In this document: piece by piece, positions 62,677-64,000 of the stretch | Layout: each line of letters starts with the position of its first letter | Numbering within the stretch: position 1 is the first letter of the stretch | Origin: Paraburkholderia phenazinium | Lineage (GTDB): Bacteria; Pseudomonadota; Gammaproteobacteria; Burkholderiales; Burkholderiaceae | Direction of reading: 5' to 3' | DNA: 64,000 nucleotides | Assembly: GCF_900142845.1 (NCBI RefSeq) | Contig: NZ_FSRU01000002.1 | Location: 434,001 to 498,000 of the forward strand | Position numbers and translations under genes: made by a program | Notes under the pieces: model-generated | What the model was told of the DNA's origin: nothing | What the model saw: only the letters and a program-made list of their open reading frames with translations | Databases searched by the model: none

Positions 62677-63015
62677 ATGCGCGTGCCTCCTTATGCGCTG
62701 CTCGCCATCGCCATCGTCGCCGAGGTGATTGCCACCTCCGCGCTGCGTGCGTCGGAAGGCTTCTCACGCTGGTTGCCTGCGGCGGTGGTCGTGCTCGGTT
62801 ACGGCGTGGCGTTCTACTGTCTGTCGTTGACGCTCAAGACCATTCCAGTCGGGATCGTCTATGCGATCTGGTCGGGTGCCGGCATCGTTCTGATCAGTCT
62901 CGTCGCCCTGGTGCTGTATCGGCAGGTGCCCGATTTGCCGGCCATCATCGGGCTCGGGCTGATCATCTCCGGTGTCGTCGTGCTCAACCTGTTCTCGAAG
63001 ATGCAGGCGCATTGA
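62677..63015 (+). CDS. Small multidrug resistance (SMR/EmrE-family) exporter
   Basis: This 112-residue protein with four membrane helices starts at MRVPPYALLAIAIVAEVIAT. The essential membrane glutamate is E16 (VAEVIATSAL). The family motif PVGIVYAIWSGAGIVLIS contains the conserved tryptophan, and GLIISGVVVLNLFS closes helix four. Dimers export cationic compounds in exchange for protons; some family members export guanidinium. Specificity cannot be decided from sequence. Confidence 0.94.
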   Translation: MRVPPYALLAIAIVAEVIATSALRASEGFSRWLPAAVVVLGYGVAFYCLSLTLKTIPVGIVYAIWSGAGIVLISLVALVLYRQVPDLPAIIGLGLIISGVVVLNLFSKMQAH

Positions 63016-63026
63016 GGCGTTGCGCG

Positions 63027-63416
63027 TTACTTGCAGCGGACGATCATCGAACGGTTTTTCACGTTGGCCGATACGACGTTGGTAACGCTGCCGCCGGCGG
63101 CGCCGCCTTCATCGTTGTCTTTTGAAATGATGTCGTAGCCGGTGGCGCCGCAGGCTTGCCCCGCCTGGACATAGCAGGACGCCCAGCTCGACGCGGCGTC
63201 CGCGCCGCTGCAGTTCACCGCAAAGCCGGTCTGGCCGTTCGGCAGGTTGATCAGCGAGGTCGTATTCGACGACGCACACGCGCTCAAGGCGACGGCGGCC
63301 AGCAGCGCAACGGGCAGGGCGCCGATACGCGCCCACGCGCTGCGGCTCGCGCCGTGCGCTGCCTCGGTGGCAGGGCACTGGCCGGACGGGCGAAAGCGCC
63401 GCGTAAGTTGCTTCAT
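63027..63416 (-). CDS. Hypothetical lipoprotein
   Basis: This 129-residue protein has a lipoprotein signal (GALPVALLAAVALSAC, lipid-anchored Cys at 47) preceded by an unusually long polar N-region, so the true start may be downstream at a non-ATG codon. The mature part contains three further cysteines (FAVNCSGADA, SWASCYVQAGQACGATGYDI, and RCK at the end) that could form disulphides. The fold is unknown, but similar small lipoproteins with CxxxG-type repeats are common in Burkholderia. It converges with the SMR gene. Confidence 0.8.
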   Translation of the reverse strand: MKQLTRRFRPSGQCPATEAAHGASRSAWARIGALPVALLAAVALSACASSNTTSLINLPNGQTGFAVNCSGADAASSWASCYVQAGQACGATGYDIISKDNDEGGAAGGSVTNVVSANVKNRSMIVRCK

Positions 63417-63531
63417 GGTGTGTCCTCTTTAAACGGATGGCTAGACGAATGGCGAAAGCGACGGCGTTGCAAACGCCGCGCGGCCGGAGCGCGAGCAGCG
63501 CGAGTGGCGACCGGAGGCGCTACGGCGCGGC

Positions 63532-63729
63532 TCAGTCGAGCTCCGGGTCGATCGTAATGCCCGCGCTTCTGACAATGCGGCGGCTCTCGGCCCCGCTTTC
63601 AGTGGCCGCATCTTCCCAGATGCTGATGGCCTTTGGAATCTCGATGCCATGGTTGCCGGCATAGGCGAACCATGTGTTGGCCGCATCGGGCTCGGCGATT
63701 TCAGTTTGCTCTAAAAAATATTTTCCCAT
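63532..63729 (-). CDS. Small hypothetical protein, 65 residues
   Basis: This short acidic protein starts at MGKYFLEQTEIAEPDAANTW. Longer frames to 63831 have a weaker start. The composition is soluble and Glu/Asp-rich, with NHGIEIPKAISIWEDAATES in the middle. No family is recognised. It is upstream of, and co-oriented with, the lipoprotein gene. Confidence 0.5.
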   Translation of the reverse strand: MGKYFLEQTEIAEPDAANTWFAYAGNHGIEIPKAISIWEDAATESGAESRRIVRSAGITIDPELD

Positions 63730-64000
63730 ATTGCGGACTCCCGGATCGATTAGGTCCCACGCACATATCGTGCCGCGTACCGGGTTCGACCGTGTCGCGT
63801 CGCGCAAGTGCGGCGCAAGGCTTTTTTTCACGGAGAACTTATTGCCGCCAGATGCGACTTATACCTGTTGGATGCACGCAGTGGTCCGATTGCACCCAGG
63901 CTCCTGGTCGAGTACGTCCGAGGGTGGACCGCGGTGCAGTCCGGCGAGTACCATAAGTGCGAAGTCCGATTTCGCCGGGCCTGTGGTTCCGGCGTCTGAC
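63730..64000. other. Right end of window, no assigned gene
   Basis: A plus-strand reading frame at 63808-63999 (63 codons) ends close to the window edge. It lacks a good ribosome site and resembles no family. Nothing else is recognised in this stretch. Confidence 0.3.

Noticed and set aside
63808..63999. Plus-strand ORF of 63 codons at the right edge
   Set aside because: Weak start, no recognisable family and truncated context; could be chance in GC-rich DNA.

Overview
The window looks like chromosomal DNA of a Burkholderiales bacterium, most likely Paraburkholderia or a close relative. It is GC-rich, the protein families are Burkholderia-like, an exopolysaccharide (EPS) locus is flanked by conserved housekeeping genes, and Bpt and Aat occur side by side. 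Assignment is from gene content only; no database search was possible.

Layout. (1) 1-3920: conserved genes rnr (5' end outside the window), rlmB and rpiA, ending at a strong hairpin. (2) 4251-6146: a GT4 glycosyltransferase, a 35-codon ORF and a solitary HigA-like antitoxin, then an intrinsic terminator. (3) 6332-10416, minus strand: a four-gene unit (DprE1-like oxidase, DprE2-like reductase, GtrA, HAD-UbiA fusion) that closely resembles the mycobacterial route to polyprenyl-phospho-D-arabinofuranose. (4) 10545-18859: two GT4 genes about 85% identical in divergent orientation, three multi-span membrane proteins (two are tandem GT87 paralogues), and an acyltransferase. (5) 18986-25833, minus strand: the core EPS operon of Crp-family regulator, undecaprenyl-phosphate sugar transferase, GT2, Wza-type exporter and Wzc-type tyrosine autokinase. 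(6) 26446-32618, minus strand: carrier protein, acyl-CoA-dehydrogenase-like flavoprotein, amino acid:[carrier protein] ligase, DUF1839 protein and GH2 glycosidase. (7) 32878-46892: GNAT protein, Wzy-like polymerase, GT4, GT4, GT4 (opposite strand), GT2, GT9, an AftB-like GT-C enzyme, Wzx flippase and an OafA-type acyltransferase with an SGNH domain. (8) 47174-55684: two-domain alpha/beta hydrolase, GDP-mannose synthesis enzyme, flavin reductase, GntR/FCD regulator, acyltransferase, Gfo/Idh/MocA oxidoreductase and signal peptidase I. (9) 55787-63999: cystine-type ABC importer parts, pyrD, bpt, aat, Nudix hydrolase, three tiny membrane ORFs, initiator tRNA-Met, UPF0303, SMR exporter and two small hypotheticals.

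How it fits together. Regions 2 to 8 read as one large Wzx/Wzy-type EPS island. ManC supplies GDP-mannose. The WcaJ-type enzyme primes the lipid carrier and about nine cytoplasmic glycosyltransferases extend the unit. Wzx flips it, Wzy polymerises it, Wzc/Wza control length and export, and three acyltransferases decorate it. Region 3 may add a polyprenyl-phosphate-linked pentose, flipped by GtrA and used outside by GT-C enzymes. Region 6 may make a carrier-bound amino acid and pass it on through DUF1839, which I read as a BtrH/papain-like acyltransferase; the acceptor is unknown. These two modules are the least conventional parts of the window.
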